IMG/VR virus record: IMGVR_UViG_3300046457_000175
Coordinates: 1-64,000 of that record
Length of the DNA stretch: 64,000 nt
From: a virus
Reading direction: 5' to 3' (one strand)
Part shown: positions 9,234 through 16,874 of the stretch, piece by piece
How positions within the stretch are numbered: position 1 is the stretch's first letter
Layout: every line of letters starts with the position of its first letter
Translations under genes and position numbers: made by a program
Notes under the pieces: generated by a model
Databases searched by the model: none
What the model saw: the letters and a program-made list of their open reading frames with translations, nothing else
What the model was told of the DNA's origin: nothing

Positions 9234-9717
9234 CGTAATGGAGAAAGCCGCAGCCCTCAGGGCAGCGGTCGGGTTCTATTGGGCAAAAGCCCAGGGACTG
9301 TTCATCGGCTGGAAGGGCAAGGCCATCGCGGCCTCGCTCGTTCTGGTCATCGTCGCTGGCTACGCTCACCATCTGGGCGCCGCCGGCAAGGCCGACCTGA
9401 AGGCTCAGGTCAGGCAGCTCAAAGAAGATCTCGCTCAAGCTGACGAGAGGGCGGCCAAACCGGCCCCGCAGCCCGAGATCCCGTACTGGCAGTGCAATGG
9501 TCCGAAAGAGACCCGCCACCCGAAGTGTCCGGACGACAGCGCAGCCGATCAGCGCGCAGTCGAGCTGAAAACCCAGCTCGCTGAGTCCGAAGAGGCGAAA
9601 GCCAATCTCGAAAAAAAGGTCAAGGACTATGAAACGCAGCTGGCTCACCGGCCTGCGAAGGGCGGCTCTCATAAGCTGTCTCCCGCTGACGCTCGCAGCC
9701 TGTCAAACATCCGGTAA
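9226..9717 (+). CDS. Inner-membrane spanin (Rz-like)
   Basis: 163 residues with one N-terminal membrane helix (about 33-50, IAASLVLVIVAGYAHHLG) and a long periplasmic coiled-coil region rich in Glu/Lys/Ala, the architecture of i-spanins. TTG 9226 has GGAG six bases upstream and overlaps the endolysin stop; ATG 9238 is the alternative. The o-spanin gene begins inside its 3' end in another frame, the classic Rz/Rz1 arrangement. Together they fuse inner and outer membranes at lysis. Confidence 0.85.
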   Translation: MDNVMEKAAALRAAVGFYWAKAQGLFIGWKGKAIAASLVLVIVAGYAHHLGAAGKADLKAQVRQLKEDLAQADERAAKPAPQPEIPYWQCNGPKETRHPKCPDDSAADQRAVELKTQLAESEEAKANLEKKVKDYETQLAHRPAKGGSHKLSPADARSLSNIR

Positions 9718-9925
9718 CAAAGCTCCCATCGAGAGCCGGATGGACGTCACGCCCTGTCTGAGGGTCGCACAGACGGTCCCCATGCCACCCATCAAGGCCG
9801 GCATGGACTCCCGCGCTGTGCTCGCCCGGTATCGACAGGCGCTCATCAACGCAAACACAAACATCGACGACACGAAGGCCTGCATGGCCATGCTCGATCG
9901 AGCGGAACAGGAAGGCTACTTCTAA
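9629..9925 (+). CDS. Outer-membrane spanin lipoprotein (Rz1-like)
   Basis: 98 residues beginning with a lipoprotein signal: basic N-terminus, hydrophobic stretch, and lipobox LAAC with Cys25. It overlaps the i-spanin by 89 bases in a different frame. At 73 mature residues it is longer than lambda Rz1 (40 mature residues) but within the range of known o-spanins. Its stop overlaps the start of the next gene. Confidence 0.85.
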   Translation: MKRSWLTGLRRAALISCLPLTLAACQTSGNKAPIESRMDVTPCLRVAQTVPMPPIKAGMDSRAVLARYRQALINANTNIDDTKACMAMLDRAEQEGYF

Positions 9926-10260
9926 TGGACTTCACGCAAGCACTCCCTTACGTGATGCCCTTCGTGGGTCTATTCGGCCTCATCTCGGGCATCTGGTACC
10001 GGGTCGAGGGCAAGATCAACGCTGGCGTCGCTGACGCCAAGGCCGCAGGCCTCGCTGCTCAGAAGCGGGCAGAGGAGGCTGACAAGGCTCTCTCCAGCTT
10101 CAAGCTGGAAGTCGTGCGAGAGTACGCCTCCTGGGACACCGTCAAGGCGATCGAGTCCAGGTTGACCGAGCGCATGGACAATCTCTCGGAGCAGGTGATG
10201 AAGATGCCCGACCAGATCGTCAACCGAATGGTGGACATGATCAAGCTCTCCAACAAATAA
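9925..10260 (+). CDS. Small membrane protein with coiled coil, possible holin
   Basis: 111 residues: one hydrophobic helix at about residues 8-25 (YVMPFVGLFGLISGIWY), then an Ala/Lys/Glu-rich helical tail. It is the last gene of the lysis cassette and its ATG overlaps the o-spanin stop (TAATG). No other holin candidate is seen nearby, so a holin or antiholin role is reasonable but unproven. It could also be a tail- or membrane-associated accessory protein. Confidence 0.7.
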   Translation: MDFTQALPYVMPFVGLFGLISGIWYRVEGKINAGVADAKAAGLAAQKRAEEADKALSSFKLEVVREYASWDTVKAIESRLTERMDNLSEQVMKMPDQIVNRMVDMIKLSNK

Positions 10261-10263
10261 GGC

Positions 10264-10305
10264 TTGACCGTCTCGTTTGCATTCTGATATTTGCATGAAT
10301 GCAAA
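10264..10305 (+). promoter_or_regulatory. Promoter-like sequence with composite dispersed motif (half site + full palindrome)
   Basis: A -35-like TTGACC (10264-10269) is followed after about 16 bases by a -10-like GATATT. A half site TTTGCATTC (10276-10284) lies between them and a full palindrome TTTGC-ATGAAT-GCAAA (10290-10305) just downstream, where an operator would block initiation. The same half-plus-full arrangement recurs at 20277-20305. Confidence 0.65.
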
Positions 10306-10316
10306 AGTTGTGCTAT

Positions 10317-10338
10317 CCCCGAGGCCGAAATCTCGGGG
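10317..10338 (+). other. Stem-loop in 5' leader
   Basis: CCCCGAG pairs with CTCGGGG around an 8-base loop in the leader between the operator and the next start codon. It has no U tract and may be an mRNA 5' structure rather than a terminator. Confidence 0.45.
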
Positions 10339-10386
10339 GTAGGCACTCCCTCGTGGTTCCGGGTTCCCAACCAACCACAGGGCAAA

Positions 10387-12378
10387 ATGACTTTTCAACC
10401 GCTCGCCACCGAAGAACGCGCTCGCAGAAAGCAGGTCATCGAAGATCTGCTGAAGCAGGGCTATCATCCGCAGGGCTCGCGTGGAGGCATTGCCTCCGCG
10501 ACCAAGACTGCGGAGCGCGTCGAAGGCCTGAACTATCCGAACTGGGTCCGCGCCGAAGAGGCGCTGAAGCGCAAGCGCAAAGAGAACTTCGCGATCGACT
10601 GGTCGCTGTACGTTCCGCCTGTCCCGCAGGCTACCGTCACCTCAGGTGGCGAAGAACTGTCCGCCGAAGAAGTCGACCCGTTGATCCGGGCGAAGACGCT
10701 CTCGGCCGAGGTTACCCAACTCATCACCCGATCGAAATACCCCGTCATCAACCCGGAAGCCGTCATCGTCGACACGCCGATGCTGCGACGCTGGTCCACG
10801 AAGCATCGTCGCTACGAGGAGACCGAAGGCAAGCCGCGGACCTGGATGGTCGACACCCTGAAGGTCGAGGCCATTAAGGACTCGCGGAATCGGAACTTCA
10901 TCTTCACGGGCGCGCAGAACGATGCGCTCCTGCACGAGGAGTTCTGGGTCAATCTCCAGGCCTATGCCGCCTATATCGACGCCGAGATCATCGTCGGCCC
11001 CTGGACCTACGAGACCCAGTGGTGGTCCGAGAACGACCCGCAGGCGCGCGAGTATGCCCCTGAGCTGGCTGAGCACCTGTGCTTCGGCCAGATGAAGATC
11101 GGCACCAACTTCATGTTCTGCGGCGAGATGAACACGCTGCCGACCGCGTCGCAGCCGATCTCGGACCTGGTGACCTACAGCCGGGGCCGCTGGGCCGTGT
11201 TCCCGCACGCCAAGCGCCAGCTGAAGTCCGTCCCCTCGACCGATCCCAACATCCAGGCCCACCAGGTCATGACGTCGGGCGCCTGCACGCGGCCGAAGAT
11301 CATCCCCCGCAAGGCGGGCGTGAAGTCGATCTTCCATCAGATCATCGGCGCCACCGTGGTGCAGTTCGACGAGGATGGCGACATCTTCTGTCGGCAGATC
11401 ACGGCCAACGACGACGACGGCTCGTTCTACGACCTCGACGCCTATGTGGCGAACGCTGAGGTCACAACCGGTCACCGCGTCAAGGCGATCACCATGCCGG
11501 ACCTCCACGTCCGCAAGATGGACCAGACCAACTGCATGGCCATCTTCGGGTGGGATATGCGGGGCGGCCGGGCGCAGTACCGCAACAGCATCATGGATGT
11601 CCTCGATCCCGAGAACGTCATCGGTCACGACATCTTCGACAACGAAGCGCGGAACCACCATCACGTCCACGACAACGCCTACAGCTACGAGATGGCCATC
11701 CGTGGCCGCGACAGCGTGGAGGAGGAAGTCGACCAGTGCGGCCGATTCCTGCTGACGGCTGTCGGTCTGAGCGACCTTCTGCCGATGGTCACGGTCGGCG
11801 ACCGCACCTTCATCGTTGCGGAGGGCAACCACGATATCGCGCTTGAGAAGTACGCCCGAGAAGGCCGGTACCGGAACGACGGCCGGAACGTCCGCTTCGG
11901 TCTGCAGCTCGAAGACGCATACCTGGATCACGTCGAGCGTCGCTCATTCGCGATCGACAACGAGCTGCCGGTGCCGCGTTTCTCGCTGCTGGAGCACGCT
12001 ATCCGGATGAAATATCCGCAGCTCGGCGACAAGGTGGTCTGGTGCCATGACGGCTACAGCCACCTGCTCGACGGCATCGAGGTCGGAAACCACGGCTTCC
12101 GCGGCGCGAACGGCGCCAAGGGAACGGTGGCGGGCTTCGCGCGGGCAGGGCGCAAGATGTCGATCGGCGACAAGCACAGCCCCGAGATCATGGAGGGTGT
12201 GTACGTGGCCGGCGTTATCAACCTGCGCCACGGCTACAACAAGGGCCTGTCGGGTTGGGCGGTCACCGTGATCATCCAGTATCCGGACGGGAAGCGCTCG
12301 CTGTTGACCCTGCAGAAGGGCAAGTGGCGTCCGGGACGGCGGGTCATCCGCGTGCCGGCCCCGTCTTTGGCTGCCTGA
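10387..12378 (+). CDS. Large metallophosphoesterase-fold protein, T5 A1-like
   Basis: 663 residues. N-terminal 60 residues look like a small DNA-binding helical module. The C-terminal half carries calcineurin-like metal motifs in order: D-L-H at 372-374, HDIFDNEA..HHH after it, GNHD at 480-483, and a late CHDG.SH...GNHG. The central IFTGAQNDALLHEEFW resembles the phage T5 pre-early protein A1 family, linked to host DNA degradation and DNA transfer. Family assignment is from memory of motifs, so the nuclease role is an inference. ATG 10387 is chosen over an in-frame ATG inside the upstream operator. It is the first gene after a promoter-like region and the first of the early/accessory block. 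Confidence 0.6.
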   Translation: MTFQPLATEERARRKQVIEDLLKQGYHPQGSRGGIASATKTAERVEGLNYPNWVRAEEALKRKRKENFAIDWSLYVPPVPQATVTSGGEELSAEEVDPLIRAKTLSAEVTQLITRSKYPVINPEAVIVDTPMLRRWSTKHRRYEETEGKPRTWMVDTLKVEAIKDSRNRNFIFTGAQNDALLHEEFWVNLQAYAAYIDAEIIVGPWTYETQWWSENDPQAREYAPELAEHLCFGQMKIGTNFMFCGEMNTLPTASQPISDLVTYSRGRWAVFPHAKRQLKSVPSTDPNIQAHQVMTSGACTRPKIIPRKAGVKSIFHQIIGATVVQFDEDGDIFCRQITANDDDGSFYDLDAYVANAEVTTGHRVKAITMPDLHVRKMDQTNCMAIFGWDMRGGRAQYRNSIMDVLDPENVIGHDIFDNEARNHHHVHDNAYSYEMAIRGRDSVEEEVDQCGRFLLTAVGLSDLLPMVTVGDRTFIVAEGNHDIALEKYAREGRYRNDGRNVRFGLQLEDAYLDHVERRSFAIDNELPVPRFSLLEHAIRMKYPQLGDKVVWCHDGYSHLLDGIEVGNHGFRGANGAKGTVAGFARAGRKMSIGDKHSPEIMEGVYVAGVINLRHGYNKGLSGWAVTVIIQYPDGKRSLLTLQKGKWRPGRRVIRVPAPSLAA

Positions 12379-12381
12379 TCG

Positions 12382-12397
12382 CTTGCACGAATGCAAA
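12382..12397 (+). promoter_or_regulatory. Dispersed motif copy
   Basis: CTTGC-ACGAAT-GCAAA, directly before the AAGGAAG ribosome site of the next gene. Gene-sense orientation. Confidence 0.75.
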
Positions 12398-12408
12398 AGG
12401 AAGTTTCG

Positions 12409-12873
12409 ATGCTCGTCTATCTCGCAGGCCCGATCTCAGGCCTTAACTTCGAGGGCGCCACCGACTGGAGGGAGTACGCGAAAGCGGAACTCTCGCAGTT
12501 CGGGATCAAGGGGCTCTCGCCGCTGCGCGAGCAGGAGCACATGAAGGCGATCGGTGTGTTCACCGACGCCGCAAAGGAGACCGAGCGGCTGAAGTCGCCC
12601 ATGTCCACGCCGAAGGGCCTCACGGTCCGTGACCGCTGGGACGCGATGCGCTGCAACGTGCTGCTGGTCAACCTGCTGGGTGCCACGAAGGTCTCGATCG
12701 GCACGGTGCTGGAGCTGGCATGGGCCGACTCCCAGGGCATCCCGATCGTGGTGGCCATGGAGGACGACGGGTCGAACCCGCACGAGCACGCGATGGTCAA
12801 CCACATCATCGGCTACCGCGTCACCACGCTGTGGGACGCCATCGATCTGACGCGGCAGCTGCTTGCTGCCTGA
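12409..12873 (+). CDS. Nucleoside 2-deoxyribosyltransferase-like protein
   Basis: 154 residues with the N-terminal YLAGPISG signature, a central Asp-containing segment (TVRDRWDAMRCNVLLVNL) and TVLELAWA, typical of the nucleoside deoxyribosyltransferase-like / DUF4406 superfamily. These enzymes exchange bases on deoxynucleosides or hydrolyse deoxynucleotide glycosidic bonds, consistent with the dNMP kinase encoded next. ATG 12409 follows AAGGAAG; an in-frame ATG inside the upstream palindrome is not used in this call. Confidence 0.78.
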   Translation: MLVYLAGPISGLNFEGATDWREYAKAELSQFGIKGLSPLREQEHMKAIGVFTDAAKETERLKSPMSTPKGLTVRDRWDAMRCNVLLVNLLGATKVSIGTVLELAWADSQGIPIVVAMEDDGSNPHEHAMVNHIIGYRVTTLWDAIDLTRQLLAA

Positions 12874-12876
12874 ACG

Positions 12877-12892
12877 CTTGTTTGAATGCAAA
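12877..12892 (+). promoter_or_regulatory. Dispersed motif copy
   Basis: CTTGT-TTGAAT-GCAAA, immediately followed by AAGGAAGG and the dNMP kinase start. Confidence 0.75.
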
Positions 12893-12906
12893 GGAAGGAA
12901 TTGCAA

Positions 12907-13587
12907 ATGACGGTTATCGGTCTCGCGGGTTTCGCACAGTCGGGCAAGACGACGGCGGCGCTGTACCTGGAGAAGAAGTATGGCGTGCGGCGCAAGCACA
13001 TCGCCGAGCCGCTGCGGGCCATGCTCGCGGTGCTGCTCCAGGCGAACGGCATGTCGTCGGACATGATCAGCCGGTACCTGGAAGGCGATCTGAAGGAGTC
13101 CGTGATCCCCGAGCTGGGCGTCACCTCGCGCTACGCGCAGATCACCATCGGCACCGAGTGGGGTCGTGAGTTGATCGGCGAGGATCTGTGGTCCAATACC
13201 TGGGCTCGCGGCGTCAAGGACGGCGAGTCCGTTATGAACGACTCCGTGCGCTTCCCGAACGAGGCGGCTGCGATCCGCGGTCTCGGCGGCGTGGTCATCA
13301 TGATCAAGCGCCCAGGCACGCGGCCGGCGAAGTTCAAGAACAAGCTGGGCGAGTTCCTGTTCGACAAGTTCGGCATCATGTGGGGGGTGCATCCGAGCGA
13401 GCGCATCGACCTGATCAAGCCGGACTTCATCATCCACAACGATGCGGACGTGGAGACGCTCTACGCTGACCTGGACAAGGCCATGGCCGCGCATTTCAGC
13501 CGCGTCCAGCAGACGAGCTTCGCCAACTCCAAGAAGGCCGTCGCAGCGGCCACGGGGCTGGCGCTGGCGGTGGGGCTCGGCCGCTGA
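12907..13587 (+). CDS. Deoxynucleoside monophosphate kinase
   Basis: 226 residues with a Walker A loop near the N-terminus (GFAQSGKT, residues 8-15) and the conserved VRFPNEAAAIR segment of phage dNMP kinases, including the DSVRFPNE motif. It phosphorylates dNMPs for DNA synthesis and should act with dCMP deaminase, ThyX and NrdJ encoded here. The C-terminal tail (KKAVAAATGLALAVGLGR) is hydrophobic and unusual. ATG 12907 is preceded by AAGGAAGG. The stop overlaps the next ATG. Confidence 0.85.
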   Translation: MTVIGLAGFAQSGKTTAALYLEKKYGVRRKHIAEPLRAMLAVLLQANGMSSDMISRYLEGDLKESVIPELGVTSRYAQITIGTEWGRELIGEDLWSNTWARGVKDGESVMNDSVRFPNEAAAIRGLGGVVIMIKRPGTRPAKFKNKLGEFLFDKFGIMWGVHPSERIDLIKPDFIIHNDADVETLYADLDKAMAAHFSRVQQTSFANSKKAVAAATGLALAVGLGR

Positions 13588-13865
13588 TGGAGCTTCGCTG
13601 GAAGGACGACAAGCGGCCCCAGCGCTTCGGCTGGGCGCCAGGGGGATATCTGAACCACTGTCACGGCGCGGGGTGCAAGGAGCTGGAAGACAAGACCTTC
13701 ATCGGCGACAAGCGGGCGGTCATCTGCGCCGACTGTGCCTACGCGCTGCCGGACCCGGAGCCGGAGCCGCCATTCGAGGTGACCATGCGCGCGAAGGTCA
13801 GGGACATGCTCCGGCGCATCAGGGAGCTGGAGATCGAGCTGGAAAAGCACCAGGAGGGGAAATGA
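13587..13865 (+). CDS. Hypothetical protein with zinc-ribbon-like cysteines
   Basis: 92 residues. Two Cys/His pairs (HCHGAGC and CADC) could bind a zinc ion; a C-terminal helix rich in Glu/Lys/Arg follows. Starts at the stop of the dNMP kinase and its own stop overlaps the next start (ATGA). Family not recognised. Confidence 0.75.
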   Translation: MELRWKDDKRPQRFGWAPGGYLNHCHGAGCKELEDKTFIGDKRAVICADCAYALPDPEPEPPFEVTMRAKVRDMLRRIRELEIELEKHQEGK

Positions 13866-14041
13866 GGCTGATCAACATGAAGCTGACCCGGGGTGACGCA
13901 GAGGTCATCACCCCGGAGCAGGTATGGGCGGAGATCGGCAAGATCTTCGTGCAGCGCGCGACCGGAGAGCTGAAGCCCACCGGTCCGGTCAGGACCAACC
14001 GGCCCCAGGTCAACGTGCGGGAGCTGTTGAAGGACCTGTAG
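13862..14041 (+). CDS. Small hypothetical protein
   Basis: 59 residues beginning MRLINMKLTRGDAEVITPEQVW, last gene of the + strand group. ATGA overlap with the upstream stop supports it as a real coupled gene. No family recognised. It converges with the first - strand gene 5 bases later, without an obvious terminator. Confidence 0.65.
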   Translation: MRLINMKLTRGDAEVITPEQVWAEIGKIFVQRATGELKPTGPVRTNRPQVNVRELLKDL

Positions 14042-14046
14042 GAAGA

Positions 14047-14310
14047 TCAGGCGTAGATGGAGGGGGCGGTGACCTGCGGCTTCACGGTCGTCCGCACCCC
14101 GGTCCGGACATGCCGGCCGCCGATTTCTTCAACGACAGCACGCACCTCCTTGCCGAACAGGCGGCGCATGCCGTGCGAGAGAACACCGAAACGGTCGGTG
14201 ATCAAGAGGTCAAGTTCACGCAACGGCGAGCGATTCTGCCGGCGAGATGCCTCGATGATCGTGAGGCAAGCGGTCTCATGGAGGAAGGCGCGAATTTGCA
14301 GAGACTTCAT
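14047..14310 (-). CDS. Hypothetical protein
   Basis: 87 residues, basic, no recognised domain. AAGGAA lies upstream of the start. It is the most distal gene of the - strand block, separated from the previous gene by about 107 bases in which I see no clear gene. Confidence 0.6.
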   Translation of the reverse strand: MKSLQIRAFLHETACLTIIEASRRQNRSPLRELDLLITDRFGVLSHGMRRLFGKEVRAVVEEIGGRHVRTGVRTTVKPQVTAPSIYA

Positions 14311-14417
14311 GGGGGATTCCTTGTGGCGGGGACGCTCACATACCCCTTTTCAAGATGCGTAAAAGGGGGTCCTCCAACTATTTCGACTAGACCCCCTAGC
14401 GTTTGCCGCGGCGCAAC

Positions 14418-14660
14418 CTAAAGCGCTGTCACTTCAAGGCCCTTTTCCAGCATCTCGATGGCATATTTCCGGTCGCGGGTGTGAGCGCCGCTCGCCTCGC
14501 TGTCCTTGAAGGTCTTGACCACGGTCTCGACCCACCAGCGGAGTCCGCCGTGCCGGGTTCGCGAGACCTCGTAGCCGTGATCCCCCAGGATCTTGATCAC
14601 GTCGACCAGCGGGTAACCGTAGACGGTCTTGCGGTGCTCTCCGTTTCGCTCGGTGCTCAT
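14418..14660 (-). CDS. Hypothetical protein
   Basis: 80 residues (MSTERNGEHRKTVYGYPLVD). ATGA overlap with the upstream Lar-like gene supports the start. Content (DVIKILGDHGYEVSRTRHGGLRWWV) may be a small nucleic-acid-binding fold; not recognised. Confidence 0.65.
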   Translation of the reverse strand: MSTERNGEHRKTVYGYPLVDVIKILGDHGYEVSRTRHGGLRWWVETVVKTFKDSEASGAHTRDRKYAIEMLEKGLEVTAL

Positions 14661-14905
14661 GCTGCTAGGTTCCATTTTTCGATTGCGGTGATGTGTCGGT
14701 GGTAATAGTCGTCGGGCCCCCGCGTCCTTGAGAGCGGACCATCGGCGCCGCAGGCCAGACAGGTGACGTGCGGGTGCGGCCCCATGTAGAGTCCGACGTG
14801 GGACGTTTTGCAGAACGGACACCATTTGATCTTCTGACCAAACCGGTGCAGGACCTCCTCGGGTCTCATGACGTTGCGGTCGTCGTATTGGGTCCAGCTG
14901 CTCAT
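14657..14905 (-). CDS. Lar-like restriction alleviation protein
   Basis: 82 residues with the Lar pattern: CPFC near residue 30, a second pair CLACGADGP near 52, and a terminal AIEKWN. The Rac prophage Lar protein modulates type I restriction-modification, and many phages carry short zinc-ribbon relatives. Function here is by family resemblance. Coupled by ATGA overlaps to both neighbours. Confidence 0.75.
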   Translation of the reverse strand: MSSWTQYDDRNVMRPEEVLHRFGQKIKWCPFCKTSHVGLYMGPHPHVTCLACGADGPLSRTRGPDDYYHRHITAIEKWNLAA

Positions 14906-15078
14906 GACAGTTTCAAAATCCCCATCTCGTAAAGCTCGCGACGGTCCATGCTGTTGTGGACCAGAACGTCAATCCAATCGGTCGGATGGCACCAGCACGG
15001 CTTGTCGGAGTCCGTGCTGTGCGGTTTCAGGTCGTCGATCGGGACGATGTGGCATTTGTCCGACTCCCAGCCGATCAA
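14902..15078 (-). CDS. Small conserved phage protein
   Basis: 58 residues beginning at TTG 15078, which overlaps the upstream stop (TTGA). Content CHIVPIDDLKPHS...CWCHPT...LVHNSMDRRE resembles a small family found in many tailed phages with this C.C and HNSMDRRE signature. Function unknown. Confidence 0.7.
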   Translation of the reverse strand: MIGWESDKCHIVPIDDLKPHSTDSDKPCWCHPTDWIDVLVHNSMDRRELYEMGILKLS

Positions 15079-15452
15079 GCTGCGCGCTCCTTGAACCAGG
15101 CCTTGATGAAGGCATCGAGCTTCGGAGCCCGGCGCGGCAGCTGAGCCAGGCCGGTCCCTATCCCGTCTTCCGGGACCACGACGGTGTGGCCAACTGCGAG
15201 AAGCAGGTCGATCTTCCCCAGATCGAATCCGACATGAGCCCAACAGTCGGGCTCGTCGTCGAGAAAGAAGGCGCTGTTGTCATTGCTCGGCGCCCATTTG
15301 GTCACGACGCCGATCGCGTTCGGCTCCCCCCGCATTTCTCGAGCCTGGCCGCCGTAGCCGACGCGCTGCATGTTGTCGCCGAAGACGTAGAATTGATCGC
15401 GGTTGTTGCGCAGGTCCTGCCTGCGGATGAACTTCTGGTAACGAATGCCCAT
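15075..15452 (-). CDS. Conserved phage protein with GDN...GGQA...MRGEPNAIGV signature
   Basis: 125 residues. The segments FYVFGDN, GYGGQAREMRGEPNAIGVVTK and VVVPEDGIGTGLAQLPRRAPKLDAFI form a well-conserved family I have seen in unrelated large phages, without a known function. Starts at ATG 15452, overlapping the upstream stop. Confidence 0.75.
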   Translation of the reverse strand: MGIRYQKFIRRQDLRNNRDQFYVFGDNMQRVGYGGQAREMRGEPNAIGVVTKWAPSNDNSAFFLDDEPDCWAHVGFDLGKIDLLLAVGHTVVVPEDGIGTGLAQLPRRAPKLDAFIKAWFKERAA

Positions 15453-16087
15453 CACGCCTCCGCTGTCGTGTGGTTGCGCTCGACGCTGCGGGGCACGTAC
15501 TTCCAACTCGGGAAGGCGTGATTGATCGAGTTGCCTTCGAGGTTGTAGCGGGACTCGGAAATCGAGATCTTCACGAAGGTGCGGACACCCGGCGTCTGCT
15601 CGGCGACGCGATGGATGACAGCCTCGTCCAGGCGCAGCAGGTGCTTGTCGGGGTAGGTCACGATCGGCCCGCTGGATGCGACTTCCATCTCAGCCAGGGA
15701 AGCGTGATGGTCCTGCGTGAACTCGATCAGATCAGCCGGCTGCCAGAACTCGGTGCCGTTGCGGTCAGACCAGACGTAGTTGAGGTCTTCGGTCATGAAG
15801 CCATCAGAGTGCCAGCCCGGGCGATTGCCGGGGCTCTCCTTGCAGACCCACAGCGTCTTGGCCGTGACGTAGACGTAGCTGTCCAGCCACAGCGAGACGT
15901 TGCCAGCAATGTTCTGCAGGTCGCGGAACACAGCCTCGACAATCGGCTGAAACTGCCGGAGGTTGCTCGGGATCCTCTCTCCGTACTGTCCCGGCTCCTT
16001 GATCGGGCAGTACATCCAGAACATCATCTCCTTCGGAGACAGGTCGACGAGTCCGAGATCGACGGGTGGGGTGCCGTAAAGCGTCAT
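15452..16087 (-). CDS. 2OG-Fe(II) oxygenase-like protein
   Basis: 211 residues. H93-S-D95, H159 and R169 are spaced as the HxD...H...R iron/2-oxoglutarate set of 2OG-Fe(II) dioxygenases, within GWHSDGF and VIHRVAEQTPGVRTFVK. Substrate unknown; protein or nucleotide hydroxylation are possible. The start ATG overlaps the upstream stop (ATGA). It is part of a tightly packed - strand operon with the MT-A70 methyltransferase. Confidence 0.6.
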   Translation of the reverse strand: MTLYGTPPVDLGLVDLSPKEMMFWMYCPIKEPGQYGERIPSNLRQFQPIVEAVFRDLQNIAGNVSLWLDSYVYVTAKTLWVCKESPGNRPGWHSDGFMTEDLNYVWSDRNGTEFWQPADLIEFTQDHHASLAEMEVASSGPIVTYPDKHLLRLDEAVIHRVAEQTPGVRTFVKISISESRYNLEGNSINHAFPSWKYVPRSVERNHTTAEA

Positions 16088-16641
16088 CGGACGATCTCCT
16101 CGAAGATGTAGAGGCCCAGCTCCTGCTGGACGAACACGGCGCAGAAGCCGACGTACGTGAGGTTCAGGTCGTCGGGAATCTTGCCGCCGCACTTGAAGGC
16201 ATAGAACTTGCGCTCCTCGTCCGGCACGTCGGTCCGCACCATGGCCCACATCCAGAACATGCCGCCCTGGTCCTGCACGCGGAGGATCTCGGCGCCCTTC
16301 GGCAGCTTCATCGTGAAGCTCTCCAGCACCGGCATCTGGTATTTGAAGATCACGCGGCCCGTTGCGTCGGACATCTTCTTGCCGCGGGTCTTTTCGTCCC
16401 ACTGGTCGACCTGAACGGTCTCGCGTCGGGCCGATCCATCGAGATTTTCGCCGCGCTGTCGCGCCTGAGCGTCCATCGTCAGAAGCTGCTCCTTGCAACG
16501 CCGACACTTGCCGCAGCCGCTGCCGATGCTCATGTCGCCCTTGCACATTGCTGTGCCCTCTTCGAGGCTGTCCTTGCGGACTTCCCCGGTCAGCCCGTAT
16601 CCCGACTTGTCCCGCAGGTCATCGTGATCCCAGCTCGCCAT
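16084..16641 (-). CDS. Zinc-ribbon plus DUF7352-like fusion protein
   Basis: 185 residues. The first part contains a Cys cluster MCKGDMSIGSGCGKCRRC (about residues 29-46). The second (from about 91: VIFKYQMPVLESFTMKLPKGAEILRVQDQGGMFWMWAMV) resembles the small DUF7352-like phage family, normally a separate protein. Function unknown. The alternative ATG 16644 exists; 16641 has better GGAGG spacing. Confidence 0.65.
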   Translation of the reverse strand: MASWDHDDLRDKSGYGLTGEVRKDSLEEGTAMCKGDMSIGSGCGKCRRCKEQLLTMDAQARQRGENLDGSARRETVQVDQWDEKTRGKKMSDATGRVIFKYQMPVLESFTMKLPKGAEILRVQDQGGMFWMWAMVRTDVPDEERKFYAFKCGGKIPDDLNLTYVGFCAVFVQQELGLYIFEEIVR

Positions 16642-16643
16642 CA

Positions 16644-16874
16644 TCACCCTCCAAATTCGTCTTTGAGTTTCTCTCTGGCCACGTCCCGGAAAGCCTCTGC
16701 TGCCGACAGCGCCTCTCTGCTGGTGCGGTAGCAGTGCTCTTCTTCTTCCGAGAGTTGGCAGATCATCCCGCCGATCGAGGGCAGGAACTTTGTCCGCCCC
16801 TCGAAGCTGCGTGCCACAGAGCGAACTTTGCCCTGTGACACGATCCGCAAGCGTGCTTCTCGCGAGTCCGTCAC
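16644..16874 (-). CDS. Hypothetical protein
   Basis: 76 residues, GTG start overlapping the upstream stop (GTGA), stop overlapping the next start. Charged helical C-terminus (AAEAFRDVAREKLKDEF). Not recognised. Confidence 0.62.
   Translation of the reverse strand: MTDSREARLRIVSQGKVRSVARSFEGRTKFLPSIGGMICQLSEEEEHCYRTSREALSAAEAFRDVAREKLKDEFGG

Noticed and set aside
12391-12399. In-frame ATG codons inside motif copies as gene starts (also at 18340, 20283, 36361, 46726, 53939)
   Set aside because: They come from the conserved GAATGCAAA text itself, and better starts with ribosome sites follow a few codons later.
14402-14417. Additional dispersed-motif copy TTTGC-CGCGGC-GCAAC
   Set aside because: Arms fit but the inner bases lack the conserved ATTCAA/GAAT core; by itself it could be chance in GC-rich DNA.
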